A stretch of DNA of 33,116 bases from CAMPJM01 sp964440915 (GTDB lineage Bacteria > Bacteroidota > Bacteroidia > Cytophagales > Cyclobacteriaceae): assembly GCA_964440915.1 (NCBI GenBank), contig CAYTTV010000040.1, forward strand, positions 1 to 33,116, written 5' to 3'. A program made the position numbers and the translations under genes. Shown here in pieces: positions 9,153 through 17,253 of this stretch. Every line of letters starts with the position of its first letter. The first letter of the stretch is position 1. The notes beneath the pieces were generated by a model. That model ran no database searches. It saw nothing but the letters and a program-made list of their open reading frames with translations, and was not told the DNA's origin.

Positions 9153-9183
9153 AAAAAAAAGAGCCTCGTTATTTCGAGGCTCT
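9153..9183 (-). terminator. Attenuator terminator of the aromatic operon
   Basis: On the minus strand AGAGCCTCG pairs exactly with CGAGGCTCT (9 bp, plus-strand 9160-9168 and 9175-9183) around a six-base loop, followed by a run of eight T (9160-9153). This is a textbook intrinsic terminator. It lies 48 bases before the aminotransferase start and 40 bases after a Tyr/Phe-rich leader ORF. No gene ends here, so it must act on transcripts that enter the operon. Confidence 0.9.
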
Positions 9184-9223
9184 CAGGTAGTTGTATATTT
9201 TTTTCAACACAATACTTTTCCCT

Positions 9224-9289
9224 TTAAAACCCCAAGGAGGATCTAAAATAAAAGTAAAAATAATAGTAAGTGTTGAATATGTTATGCAT
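9224..9289 (-). CDS. Tyr/Phe-rich leader peptide of the aromatic operon
   Basis: A 21-codon ORF starts with ATG at 9289 and ends with TAA at 9226-9224. It encodes five Tyr and five Phe, eight of them in one unbroken run, TYYYFYFYF (residues 7-15). It resembles enterobacterial pheL in design. It lies between a promoter-like sequence and the attenuator terminator, upstream of enzymes that make Tyr and Phe. The GGGGTTTT stretch covering the last codons can pair with AGAGCCTC, the 5' arm of the terminator, in eight contiguous pairs that include several G-U pairs. A ribosome stalled on the aromatic codons would leave it free as an antiterminator, whereas one reaching the stop codon would cover it. 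No Shine-Dalgarno is visible, which is usual for this phylum. Confidence 0.88.
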   Translation of the reverse strand: MHNIFNTYYYFYFYFRSSLGF

Positions 9290-9307
9290 TGTCGTCAATT
9301 AAAGGTG

Positions 9308-9338
9308 CTAATTTAGAGACTTAATTTATAAAATCAAA
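9308..9338 (-). promoter_or_regulatory. Promoter of the aromatic operon leader
   Basis: On the minus strand TTTG (9338-9335) is followed after exactly 19 bases by TAAATTAG (9315-9308), five of six fixed positions of the Bacteroidota -7 box TAnnTTTG. Transcription would start about 15 bases before the leader ATG at 9289. Confidence 0.6.
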
Positions 9339-9418
9339 CTTTAGAAGAGAAAATGTTTCATCTGACAAGGTTTAAGGAGACTTTCTACTCATTAATTGTA
9401 ATTATACTTTCATTTTGC

Positions 9419-9449
9419 TTTTATTTTCCAGGTTGTTCTTGTACATTAG
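9419..9449 (+). promoter_or_regulatory. Possible promoter of the ilvA-thrABC leader
   Basis: TACATTAG (9442-9449) matches the -7 box TAnnTTTG at five of six fixed positions, the same variant as in the divergent promoter. TTTT at 9419-9422 stands 19 bases upstream; a better TTTG at 9414-9417 would need 24-base spacing. The leader ATG at 9474 lies 24 bases downstream. Confidence 0.45.
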
Positions 9450-9473
9450 CAACACTTTAAAATACCATAAGTA

Positions 9474-9563
9474 ATGATAATGCACACTACCAATACCTAT
9501 ATTGCTATTGCCACAACCAATATAACTTCTACCATTATTACGGTTAGAAGAGGGATTGAATGA
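9474..9563 (+). CDS. Thr/Ile-rich leader peptide of the ilvA-thrABC operon
   Basis: A 29-codon ORF begins with ATG at 9474 (an in-frame ATG at 9480 is an alternative) and ends with TGA at 9561-9563. It encodes eight Thr and seven Ile, with local runs such as ATTNITSTIIT. The E. coli thr leader has the same bias. It precedes an intrinsic terminator and then threonine dehydratase plus the thrABC genes, whose end products are threonine and isoleucine. The stop codon is overlapped by GAAAGGT (9562-9568), which is exactly complementary to the terminator's 5' arm. Stalling at Thr or Ile codons would therefore favour antitermination, and completing translation would favour termination. Confidence 0.9.
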   Translation: MIMHTTNTYIAIATTNITSTIITVRRGIE

Positions 9564-9602
9564 AAGGTAGTGAATGAAATATCATCAAAAGAAGAACCTT
9601 TC
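9562..9602 (+). promoter_or_regulatory. Antiterminator hairpin of the Thr/Ile attenuator
   Basis: GAAAGGT at 9562-9568 pairs perfectly with ACCTTTC at 9596-9602. The same ACCTTTC is the 5' arm of the terminator that follows, so the two hairpins exclude one another. The first arm overlaps the leader stop codon, where a terminating ribosome would mask it. Confidence 0.8.
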
Positions 9603-9630
9603 TATAACAATGGAAAGGTTTTTTTCTTTT
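9595..9630 (+). terminator. Attenuator terminator of the ilvA-thrABC operon
   Basis: AACCTTTC (9595-9602) pairs with GAAAGGTT (9613-9620) around a ten-base loop, and a T-rich tract runs from 9619 to 9630. It lies 40 bases before the ilvA start and after the Thr/Ile leader ORF, the position expected for an attenuator. Confidence 0.88.
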
Positions 9631-9669
9631 AGAGTATTAAGAAAAAAATGATCTTTTAGCGTAAGCCAT

Positions 9670-10929
9670 ATGAATCAATTTGACATATATCCTAATATAG
9701 ATAGAATAGCCGAAGCAGCTCAGCGACTTAAGGATGTAGTGCGGCATACGCCATTGATGCGCAACGAAAACCTTTCTGCGGCTTGCGGTGCTAATATCTG
9801 GTTGAAGCGTGAGGATATTCAAGTGGTGAGATCATATAAGATCAGAGGAGCTTACAATAAAATGGCTAGGATGTCTACTGAAGCCATGAAAAGTGGTATA
9901 GTGTGCGCCAGTGCAGGAAATCATGCCCAAGGTGTAGCGTATTCTTGTCGCCTGCTCGATATCAAAGGAACGGTATTTATGCCTACCACTTCCCCTCGTC
10001 AGAAGGTTCGACAGGTGAAGATGTTCGGTAAAGAGCATGTAGAAGTAGTACTGGTGGGAGACACTTTCGATGACTCCTATACAGAGGCTATGAAATTTTG
10101 TCAATCGCATCAATGCACCTTTATTCACCCGTTTGACGACCTTGAGATTATAGAAGGGCAAGGCACTGTCGGACAGGAAATACTGGAAGATGCGAGTGAA
10201 AAGATTGATTACCTTTTTATCCCGATAGGGGGAGGGGGGCTTGCTGCTGGTGTAGGAGCTGTATTTCATCAACTTAGTCCAGGTACCAAAATTATCGGAA
10301 TCGAGCCTGAAGGCGCACCTGCCATGAAAGTTTCGCTGGAGAAAGGTCACAATACACCGCTGAAGAAGATTGACAAGTTCGTAGATGGGGCAGCGGTCAT
10401 GAAAGTAGGGGATATCACTTTTCAACTTTGCAGGGAGTATTTGGAGGAGGTAACACTGGTGCCAGAAGGGAAAGTCTGTTCTACAATCCTGAAAATGTAC
10501 GACGAAGAGGCTATAGTAGTAGAACCTGCTGGAGCACTCACCATTGCCGCTTTGGATAGTTACAAAGATAAGATCAAAGGGAAAAATGTGGTTTGCATTG
10601 TGAGCGGTAGCAATAATGACATCGCCAGAATGGGGGAGATCAAGGAAAGGTCACTGCTGTATGAAGGGCTCAAGCATTACTTTGTTGTCCGTTTCCCTCA
10701 GCGTGCAGGTGCTTTGCGCGAATTTGTGAAGGATGTGCTTGGACCAGACGACGACATAGTACATTTTGAATATAGAAAAAAGACGAACAGAGAAAATGGC
10801 CCTGCTGTAGTAGGAATTGAGGTGCACCATAAAAAGGATTTCGAAGCACTAACGCAACGGATGAGAGACATGAAAGTTAACTATGAGTACCTCAATGACC
10901 AAGAGGATCTTTTTCAATATTTGGTTTGA
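9670..10929 (+). CDS. ilvA: Threonine dehydratase (threonine ammonia-lyase), biosynthetic
   Basis: The 419-residue PLP enzyme deaminates threonine to 2-oxobutyrate, the first step to isoleucine. The PLP lysine is K57 in RSYKIRGAYN. The motifs SAGNHAQGVAYS and PIGGGGLAAG (the glycine loop for PLP phosphate) and the SGSNND segment are all present. The last 85 residues (KHYFVVRFPQRAGALREFV onward) form one ACT-like regulatory domain, so it is the shorter biosynthetic form with a single regulatory domain rather than two. It is the first gene of an operon with thrA, thrB and thrC, so supply of threonine and its use for isoleucine are produced together. A Thr/Ile leader attenuator precedes it. Confidence 0.95.
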   Translation: MNQFDIYPNIDRIAEAAQRLKDVVRHTPLMRNENLSAACGANIWLKREDIQVVRSYKIRGAYNKMARMSTEAMKSGIVCASAGNHAQGVAYSCRLLDIKGTVFMPTTSPRQKVRQVKMFGKEHVEVVLVGDTFDDSYTEAMKFCQSHQCTFIHPFDDLEIIEGQGTVGQEILEDASEKIDYLFIPIGGGGLAAGVGAVFHQLSPGTKIIGIEPEGAPAMKVSLEKGHNTPLKKIDKFVDGAAVMKVGDITFQLCREYLEEVTLVPEGKVCSTILKMYDEEAIVVEPAGALTIAALDSYKDKIKGKNVVCIVSGSNNDIARMGEIKERSLLYEGLKHYFVVRFPQRAGALREFVKDVLGPDDDIVHFEYRKKTNRENGPAVVGIEVHHKKDFEALTQRMRDMKVNYEYLNDQEDLFQYLV

Positions 10930-11190
10930 TGTTATTAGTCATTTAACTATTAACTTTGGCAGCCGGACGGGAAAATGGAAAGAAAAATATTAATTTCGCA
11001 TTCAAAATATGCAAAAATTCTACCGCATCTGGAGATTATAACGCCCTTTTATACAAATGAGCATGGGCGAAGGTAAAGATGTATGCTGCAAGGGAAGGGG
11101 AGTTTAAATTTATAAAGTTTGGTCTGGTAGAGAAATTTGCTGGATTATACAGAGTATATACATAAGATCGTAAAAGAAAATAAATTAAGC

Positions 11191-13650
11191 GTGAAGATAC
11201 TGAAATTCGGAGGTACCTCAGTAGGTACAGCAGATAGCATCCGGCAGGTTGCTGATATTGTTTTTGACTATCAACGAAAAGGCGAAAGAGTAGCCATTGT
11301 GGTTTCTGCACAATCTGGTATTACCAATCTTTTGACTTTGGCTGGAATAAAAGCTTCAGAAGGAGACCTAGAGTATGAAGATATATTCAAACAAATAGAA
11401 AGCCGTCACTTTACCGTTGTCAAACAGCTCATTGCCGTAAACGGTCAAAGCAATACCTTCGCGCATGTAAAACTTTTGCTCAACGAGCTAGAAGATGTCC
11501 TGCATGGCGTCTTTTTGTTGAAAGAGCTTTCCCTTCGCACCCGCGATCTCGTCATGAGTTTTGGGGAAAGGCTTTCTGCGTATATCATTCACGAGTTCTT
11601 CAAACAGTCTGGATTAGACGCAGCCTATCTTGATGCTCGGCAGATCATCATAACTGATGATAATTATGGCGCTGCAAAAATCAATTTTGAGGCCACCAAT
11701 AAGAAAATAATTGCATATTTTCAACAGCACAAGGAGCTTCAAGTGGTAACTGGCTTTATCAGCGCCAATCAAAAGGGACAAATTACCACACTAGGAAGGG
11801 GAGGTTCTGACTATACTGCCGCCGTTTTGGGAGCTGCCCTTGAGGTGGATGAGATAGAAATATGGACAGATGTGGACGGCATGATGACTGCTGATCCAAG
11901 GAAGGTAAAAAGAGCATTTTCGCTTTCTGCCATATCTTATGTAGAGGCGATGGAGCTGACTCATTTTGGTGCAAAAATTATTTACCCGCCTACATTGCAG
12001 CCAGCCTTCAACAAGAATATCCCCATTAGGGTAAGAAATACTTTCAATCGTGATTTTGAAGGAACACTGATTACCAAAGAGGCTAACAACAAAGAAATGC
12101 CCATTAAAGGTATTTCTTCCATACAACATGTGTCATTGGTGAATTTACAAGGTGGAGGGATGGTAGGCGTGCCAGGCATTGCTTCTAGGCTGTTTGGTGC
12201 ATTATCCAAAGCCAAAGTAAATGTGATATTGATTTCACAAGCATCATCTGAACATTCTATATGCTTTGCCATTGCACCTGAGGATGCGCTGACAACGCGT
12301 ACCGCCATAGAGGACGAGTTTATTTTGGAAATTGCTTCTGAAAAAATCAACCCTGTAGCCATAGAAGAAAATCTCTCTATTGTGGCCATAGTAGGTGAAA
12401 ACATGAAGAACACACCTGGTATCGCAGGAAAATTGTTTGGTACGCTATCAAAGAATGGTATCAATATCATTGCCATTGCTCAGGGATCTTCAGAGCTTAA
12501 CGTTTCTGTCATTATCAAGGAAGTGCATCTTGCCAAAGCACTAAAGGCTTTGCATGGCACCTTCTTCTTGGAAAACAGACAGAGCCTCAACTTATATATT
12601 GTCGGCACTGGACTGATTGGCGGGACCTTGCTTAAGCAGCTTAAGAGGCAGTATGAGTACTTTTATGAGAAAAGGCACCTCAATATAAACATCGTGGCAC
12701 TGGCCAATAGCAAGAAAATGATGTTTGATGAAAATGGGCTGGCCCTGGACAATTGGAAAGATGCGTTGATAGAGAAAGGCGATAAAATGGACATCGCTGA
12801 GTTTGTTAAAAACATGAAAACGCTTAACCTTCCAAATAGCGTATTTGTAGACAATACTTCCAGCAAGGCCATATCTGATCATTATGAAGAGGTGCTCAAT
12901 GCCAGCATATCAGTAGTGACTCCGAATAAGCTAGCCAACTCTGATTCTTATGACCGATACCTTGAACTACAGGAAATAGCCTTGAAAAAGGGGGTAAAGT
13001 TCTTGTATGAAACGAATGTTGGAGCGGGACTGCCGGTTATCAGCACTTTGAGGGACTTGATCTTGAGTGGCGATCAAATTTATAAGATCGACGGAATTTT
13101 GTCCGGCACCATTTCTTATATCTTCAACAGCTTCGAAGGCGATGTGAAGTTTAGCGATGTGGTAAAGGAGGCTAAGCGTTTGGGCTATACTGAGCCAGAT
13201 CCTCGGGATGATTTGAACGGAATGGATATGGCCAGAAAGATATTGATCCTTTCCAGAGAAGCAGGCATTAGCTTGGAATTGAAAGATATTATGATGGAAC
13301 CATTGTTGCCTGAAGCTTGCTTTAAGGCTGATACGGTAGACGACTTTTTCAAAGAGCTGGAAAAGATCGATGATATGATGGCAGAAAAAATGAAAGCAGC
13401 TCAGAAAGAGGGCAAAAAGCTCCGTTATATAGCTGGATTGGAAAATGACAAAGCCTTTATAAAGCTTGAAGCAGTGGGGCCGGATTCTTTGTTTTATGCT
13501 GTTTCGGGAAGTGACAATATCATTGCCTATACCTCAGAAAGATATAATGACAAACCATTGGTAATCAAAGGGCCAGGGGCTGGTGCCGAAGTGACCGCTG
13601 CTGGGGTTTTTGCTGAAATTATCAGCATCAGCAATTATTTGTCTAAATAG
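11191..13650 (+). CDS. thrA: Bifunctional aspartokinase / homoserine dehydrogenase
   Basis: The aspartokinase half opens with KILKFGGTSVG and shows GRGGSDYTAAVLGAAL and the EIWTDVDGMMTADPR motif. Two ACT repeats follow (GVPGIASRLFGALSKAKVN near residue 330 and NTPGIAGKLFGTLSKNGIN near 410). The homoserine dehydrogenase half begins near 470 with the NAD(P) motif VGTGLIGGTLL and contains NVGAGLPVISTLRDL and ILSGTISYIFN. A GTG at 11191 gives 819 residues and puts MKILKFGG at the N-terminus as in E. coli ThrA (820). An in-frame TTG at 11137 would add 18 residues with no family support. No ATG is available, so the start is non-ATG. The enzyme catalyses steps one and three from aspartate to threonine. 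Confidence 0.95.
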   Translation: MKILKFGGTSVGTADSIRQVADIVFDYQRKGERVAIVVSAQSGITNLLTLAGIKASEGDLEYEDIFKQIESRHFTVVKQLIAVNGQSNTFAHVKLLLNELEDVLHGVFLLKELSLRTRDLVMSFGERLSAYIIHEFFKQSGLDAAYLDARQIIITDDNYGAAKINFEATNKKIIAYFQQHKELQVVTGFISANQKGQITTLGRGGSDYTAAVLGAALEVDEIEIWTDVDGMMTADPRKVKRAFSLSAISYVEAMELTHFGAKIIYPPTLQPAFNKNIPIRVRNTFNRDFEGTLITKEANNKEMPIKGISSIQHVSLVNLQGGGMVGVPGIASRLFGALSKAKVNVILISQASSEHSICFAIAPEDALTTRTAIEDEFILEIASEKINPVAIEENLSIVAIVGENMKNTPGIAGKLFGTLSKNGINIIAIAQGSSELNVSVIIKEVHLAKALKALHGTFFLENRQSLNLYIVGTGLIGGTLLKQLKRQYEYFYEKRHLNINIVALANSKKMMFDENGLALDNWKDALIEKGDKMDIAEFVKNMKTLNLPNSVFVDNTSSKAISDHYEEVLNASISVVTPNKLANSDSYDRYLELQEIALKKGVKFLYETNVGAGLPVISTLRDLILSGDQIYKIDGILSGTISYIFNSFEGDVKFSDVVKEAKRLGYTEPDPRDDLNGMDMARKILILSREAGISLELKDIMMEPLLPEACFKADTVDDFFKELEKIDDMMAEKMKAAQKEGKKLRYIAGLENDKAFIKLEAVGPDSLFYAVSGSDNIIAYTSERYNDKPLVIKGPGAGAEVTAAGVFAEIISISNYLSK

Positions 13651-13700
13651 GCGACGCTAATTTCCGCTAGCTTATACACCATTTAGTTCAATAAAATCAA

Positions 13701-14633
13701 ATGAAAGAAAGTATTAAAGTATTTGCCTCAGCTACAGTTGCTAATGTGACTTGTGGTTTTGATGTGTTGGGCTTTGCCGTTTCAAATCCAGGAGACGAGC
13801 TTGTGCTTAAGCCTAACAATCTAGGGAAGGTGCGAATTGTGGAAATAAAAGGTGATGGTGGGAAATTGCCCAAAGATCCTGATATGAATACGGCTAGCGT
13901 GGCAATCAATAAATACTTGGAGCATTTGAGGTCTGACCAAGGATTCGATATTTTTTTGGAAAAGAAGATGCCTTTGGGCAGTGGGTTAGGATCTAGTGCC
14001 GCCAGTGCCGTAGCGGGCGTTTTTGCTGCCAATGAGCTTATGGGAACGCCACTACCTTCTACCGAGCTTTTGGCATTTGCCATGGAAGGTGAAAGGCAGG
14101 CTTGTGGTGCGGCACACGCTGACAACGTAGGGCCGGCGTTATACGGCGGCATGGTGCTCGTGCGGAGTTATTCTCCTTTAGATGTGGTGAGAATACCCGT
14201 TCCAAAGCCATTATATGTTTCTCTTGTTCATCCTCAAATATCGATAGCCACAAAAGACGCACGAGATATCCTTAAAAAGCAGGTTCTGATGCGAGACGCC
14301 GTACAGCAATGGGGCAATATTGCAGGGCTTGTGGTAGGATTGATGCAGGGAGACTTCGATCTTGTGGGTAGGTCCATGCAAGATGTGATCGTAGAGCCGA
14401 TTCGTGCCATCCTTATCCCAGGCTTTGATGCCGTAAAATCAGCGGCATTGGAAGCTGGTGCTATAGGATGCGGGATCTCTGGTTCAGGTCCTTCTATTTT
14501 TGCTCTGAGCGCAGACATGGCTACCGCAGAAAAAGTAGGTGCCAAAATGAGTGGGGCATTCAAAGTGCTGGATATAGACAGTGAAGTATATATTTCGGGT
14601 ATCAATACTGAAGGCCCCAAAATTTTAGATTAA
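13701..14633 (+). CDS. thrB: Homoserine kinase
   Basis: The 310-residue protein is a GHMP kinase. It starts with VFASATVANVTCGFDVLGFAV, has the ATP-binding loop MPLGSGLGSSAASAVAG near residues 90-106, and a C-terminal motif GCGISGSGPSIFAL near 255. It phosphorylates homoserine for the threonine synthase encoded next. It lies 50 bases after thrA and 21 bases before thrC on the same strand, with no terminator between, so it belongs to the same transcript. Confidence 0.95.
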   Translation: MKESIKVFASATVANVTCGFDVLGFAVSNPGDELVLKPNNLGKVRIVEIKGDGGKLPKDPDMNTASVAINKYLEHLRSDQGFDIFLEKKMPLGSGLGSSAASAVAGVFAANELMGTPLPSTELLAFAMEGERQACGAAHADNVGPALYGGMVLVRSYSPLDVVRIPVPKPLYVSLVHPQISIATKDARDILKKQVLMRDAVQQWGNIAGLVVGLMQGDFDLVGRSMQDVIVEPIRAILIPGFDAVKSAALEAGAIGCGISGSGPSIFALSADMATAEKVGAKMSGAFKVLDIDSEVYISGINTEGPKILD

Positions 14634-14654
14634 TATAAAGACATCATAGATATT

Positions 14655-15956
14655 ATGCGATTATATAGTACCAAAAACCCTTCTTCTGACTTTTCCCTCA
14701 AAGATGCTATTTTCAAAGGGCTTCCTGATGACGGTGGTTTATTCATGCCTTATGAAATCCCAAAACTGCCTGATGCATTTTTTGAAAATATCCATAACCT
14801 GACTTTGCAGGAGATAGCTTTTGAGGTGAGCAAGAATATGCTTCAAGGAGCCGTAGCAGATGATGCACTGCGTAAAATAGTGAAGGAGGCCATTAATTTT
14901 GAGGTGCCCTTGGTTTCGCTTGATAACAACATGTATAGCCTTGAGCTTTTTCAAGGGCCTACCTTTGCTTTCAAAGACTTTGGGGCAAGGTTTATGTCTA
15001 GGCTCATGGCGCACTTTATTGATGACCAACAAGGCAAAGTCAATATCTTGGTGGCAACGTCAGGCGATACAGGCAGTGCAGTAGCGCATGGATTTTTAGG
15101 TGTAAAGGGCATTCATGTCACCATATTGTATCCTTCTGGCAAGGTGAGCGATATGCAAGAGAAGCAGTTTACCACTTTAGGAAAGAATATAACGGCCTTG
15201 GAAGTGGACGGCACTTTTGATGATTGCCAAAGGATGGTAAAGCAGGCATTTGGCGACAAAGAGCTCAATAACGCCATGAAGCTGACTTCTGCCAATTCTA
15301 TCAACATAGCCCGTTTAATCCCGCAGTCTTTTTATTATTTCTATGCTTACAGCCGATTAGATAAGAGCAAGCCTTTAGTTTTTTCTGTTCCTAGCGGCAA
15401 TTTCGGCAACTTGCTGGGAGGTTTGTTGGCAAAGAAGATGGGATTGCCCGTTTATAAGTTTATTGCGGCAACCAATGCCAATCATGTGGTGCCTGACTAT
15501 CTCATGTCTGGTGAATTTAACCCGAGGTCTTCGGTCAGGACTGTTTCAAATGCGATGGATGTGGGCAATCCTAGTAACTTTGAAAGGATACTCAATATTT
15601 TTGGAGGAGTTTTTGAAGATATAAAGGCCAATATTGTCGGGAAGCATTATACTGATGAAGAAACAAAGGAAATTATCACCGATGTATATAAAGCAAAGCG
15701 ATATATCTTAGATCCCCATAGTGCTATTGGTTACAAAGGATTAAAAGAATACTTAGAGGAAGAAGGGAAAGATTTGAATGGCGTGTTTCTCGCCACAGCC
15801 CATCCTGCCAAATTCCTAGAAGTGGTAAAACCTTTGATAGAAGGCAATGTATCAATTCCTGCTGCATTGCAAGAAGCTATGGACAAGCCTAAACAATCAA
15901 AATCTATTTCTGCTGACTTTGATGAGCTTAAGGCATTTCTCTTGAGTAAAGGGTAG
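14655..15956 (+). CDS. thrC: Threonine synthase
   Basis: The 433-residue fold-type II PLP enzyme converts O-phosphohomoserine to threonine. The N-terminus YSTKNPSSDFSLKDAIFKGLPDDGGLFMP is typical of the family. The PLP lysine is K107 in FAFKDFGARFM, and ATSGDTGSAVAHGF and SVPSGNFGNLLGG bind substrate and PLP phosphate. The length fits the E. coli-type enzyme. It is the last gene of ilvA-thrABC. No clear terminator hairpin is visible in the short gap before the next gene, so read-through into the acetyltransferase is possible. Confidence 0.95.
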   Translation: MRLYSTKNPSSDFSLKDAIFKGLPDDGGLFMPYEIPKLPDAFFENIHNLTLQEIAFEVSKNMLQGAVADDALRKIVKEAINFEVPLVSLDNNMYSLELFQGPTFAFKDFGARFMSRLMAHFIDDQQGKVNILVATSGDTGSAVAHGFLGVKGIHVTILYPSGKVSDMQEKQFTTLGKNITALEVDGTFDDCQRMVKQAFGDKELNNAMKLTSANSINIARLIPQSFYYFYAYSRLDKSKPLVFSVPSGNFGNLLGGLLAKKMGLPVYKFIAATNANHVVPDYLMSGEFNPRSSVRTVSNAMDVGNPSNFERILNIFGGVFEDIKANIVGKHYTDEETKEIITDVYKAKRYILDPHSAIGYKGLKEYLEEEGKDLNGVFLATAHPAKFLEVVKPLIEGNVSIPAALQEAMDKPKQSKSISADFDELKAFLLSKG

Positions 15957-16038
15957 TATAGCCTTAGTTAGATCTAATTTTTCAATGTACGAGGTAGGAA
16001 TGCATCCTCCTAAACATCATTGGGGCAATCATCTTTTT

Positions 16039-16482
16039 ATGAAAATCAGGGCATTCCAAGTCAGTGACAAACCCACAATTGTGAACCTGTTGCGGCTCAA
16101 TACGCCTAAGTTTTTTAGTCCTTCTGAAGAAAAGGATTTGTTGGAATATCTGGACCATGACTCGGAAAACTATTTTGCAGTTGAAATAAACGGAGAAGTC
16201 GTTGGTGCAGGAGGAGTGAATTATGGGTTCGGTAATGGTCTGACAGCTAGGATTTCATGGGATATAGTCCATCCTAACTATCAAGGCAAAGGCATCGGTA
16301 CCGAATTACTTCAATACAGGATATCCGAAGTCAAGAAAACCAAATCCATCACAAGTATCGTAGTGCGCACCACCCAATTGGCCCATGAGTTTTATGAAAA
16401 GCATGGGTTTCGTCTCGAAAAAGTATCGGAAGATTTCTGGGCAAAAGGGTTTGATCTTTATCAGATGAGGATGGCATTATAA
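16039..16482 (+). CDS. GNAT family N-acetyltransferase
   Basis: The 147-residue product has the acetyl-CoA site pattern VHPNYQGKGIGTELL (about residues 85-99), preceded by the strands FAVEINGEVVGAGGVNYG, and ends with the HEFYEKHGFRL segment seen in the GNAT fold. The ATG at 16039 is preferred because MKIRAFQVSDKPTIVNLL is the usual GNAT first strand and helix. An upstream in-frame ATG at 15985 would add 18 residues without family character. It probably acetylates an amine on a small molecule or protein; the substrate is unknown. It lies 82 bases after thrC on the same strand and converges with the hemD-like gene. Confidence 0.88.
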   Translation: MKIRAFQVSDKPTIVNLLRLNTPKFFSPSEEKDLLEYLDHDSENYFAVEINGEVVGAGGVNYGFGNGLTARISWDIVHPNYQGKGIGTELLQYRISEVKKTKSITSIVVRTTQLAHEFYEKHGFRLEKVSEDFWAKGFDLYQMRMAL

Positions 16483-16502
16483 AAGGAGAAGATATTTAAG
16501 GA

Positions 16503-17192
16503 TCAAGAGAAAGGTAGCTTTTTTATTGCATCGTCTCTTAGAGTAGAAAGGACTTCAATCAATGCATCTATAGAAGAGATATCTAACTGTTTGAATACGT
16601 TGAAACCATGCTTATGCAGAAACTTAGATGTAGTCTCTCCCCAAGCAATACAAGGTTTTGGGGTCACTTCATTTTTAATCATAAATCCCTTGATATTGGA
16701 TGGGCTGGTGAATACATAAAGGTCGCAATCTTCTATTTTGGCTGCGTTAATATTGGTTTGATATACCTGTGCAAAACGAAATCTCCCTTTCGGTAAATAT
16801 TGAGAATAGCTTTGCTTTGAAAGATTGGAGATAGGGAAAAGCACATTTTTCCCTTCGGCAAAAGCAGCAAAAGCTTTTGACATATTATCTACCTGGCCTG
16901 AATGGTCTGCCACAAAATCTGCATGAATACCATGATCAAGCAGTTTATACCTGGTTTTTTCTCCAGCACAGGCATAGGTTTTATTTTGGGGCAATGGATA
17001 TTGTGCATGAAAGAAATCTACCGCACGTGGACTGCTAAAAAAAATAATATCTTCCTCACCATCCCATTGGAAACCTTTAGATTCAAAAGTCAAAAAACTT
17101 TTTGCAACAAACTTCCAACCTCTTTGCTTACAGAACACCTTAAGGTTTTCGGTCTCTTTAATGGCTTTGCTTATGAATAATTTTATGGGCAT
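16503..17192 (-). CDS. hemD: Uroporphyrinogen-III synthase (HemD-like)
   Basis: The 229-residue protein has the weakly conserved two-domain pattern of HemD: a first strand LFISKAIKE, the segment DIIFFSSPRAVDFFHAQYP near residue 50, YACAGEKTRYKL near 73, VLFPISNLS near 115, VYQTN near 143 and LYVFTSPSNIKGFM near 158, then IAWGETTSKFL near 182. It would cyclise hydroxymethylbilane to uroporphyrinogen III for tetrapyrrole synthesis. The family is very divergent, so this rests on pattern rather than catalytic residues. It follows the Trm112-like gene on the same strand after 61 bases with no terminator, so it may be a fifth gene of the TPP-controlled transcript or have its own promoter. Confidence 0.8.
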   Translation of the reverse strand: MPIKLFISKAIKETENLKVFCKQRGWKFVAKSFLTFESKGFQWDGEEDIIFFSSPRAVDFFHAQYPLPQNKTYACAGEKTRYKLLDHGIHADFVADHSGQVDNMSKAFAAFAEGKNVLFPISNLSKQSYSQYLPKGRFRFAQVYQTNINAAKIEDCDLYVFTSPSNIKGFMIKNEVTPKPCIAWGETTSKFLHKHGFNVFKQLDISSIDALIEVLSTLRDDAIKKLPFS

Positions 17193-17253
17193 TGCAAGGT
17201 ATTTCCTACTGCATGGTTTATCAATTGCGAATGAAATATACGCTGAATAATAT

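Noticed and set aside
9832..10425. Minus-strand 197-residue open frame inside ilvA
   Set aside because: It is the antisense shadow of a well-supported threonine dehydratase gene and has no family features.
11137..11190. TTG start that would lengthen ThrA by 18 residues
   Set aside because: The extra residues have no counterpart in the family, while GTG at 11191 gives the expected N-terminus and length.
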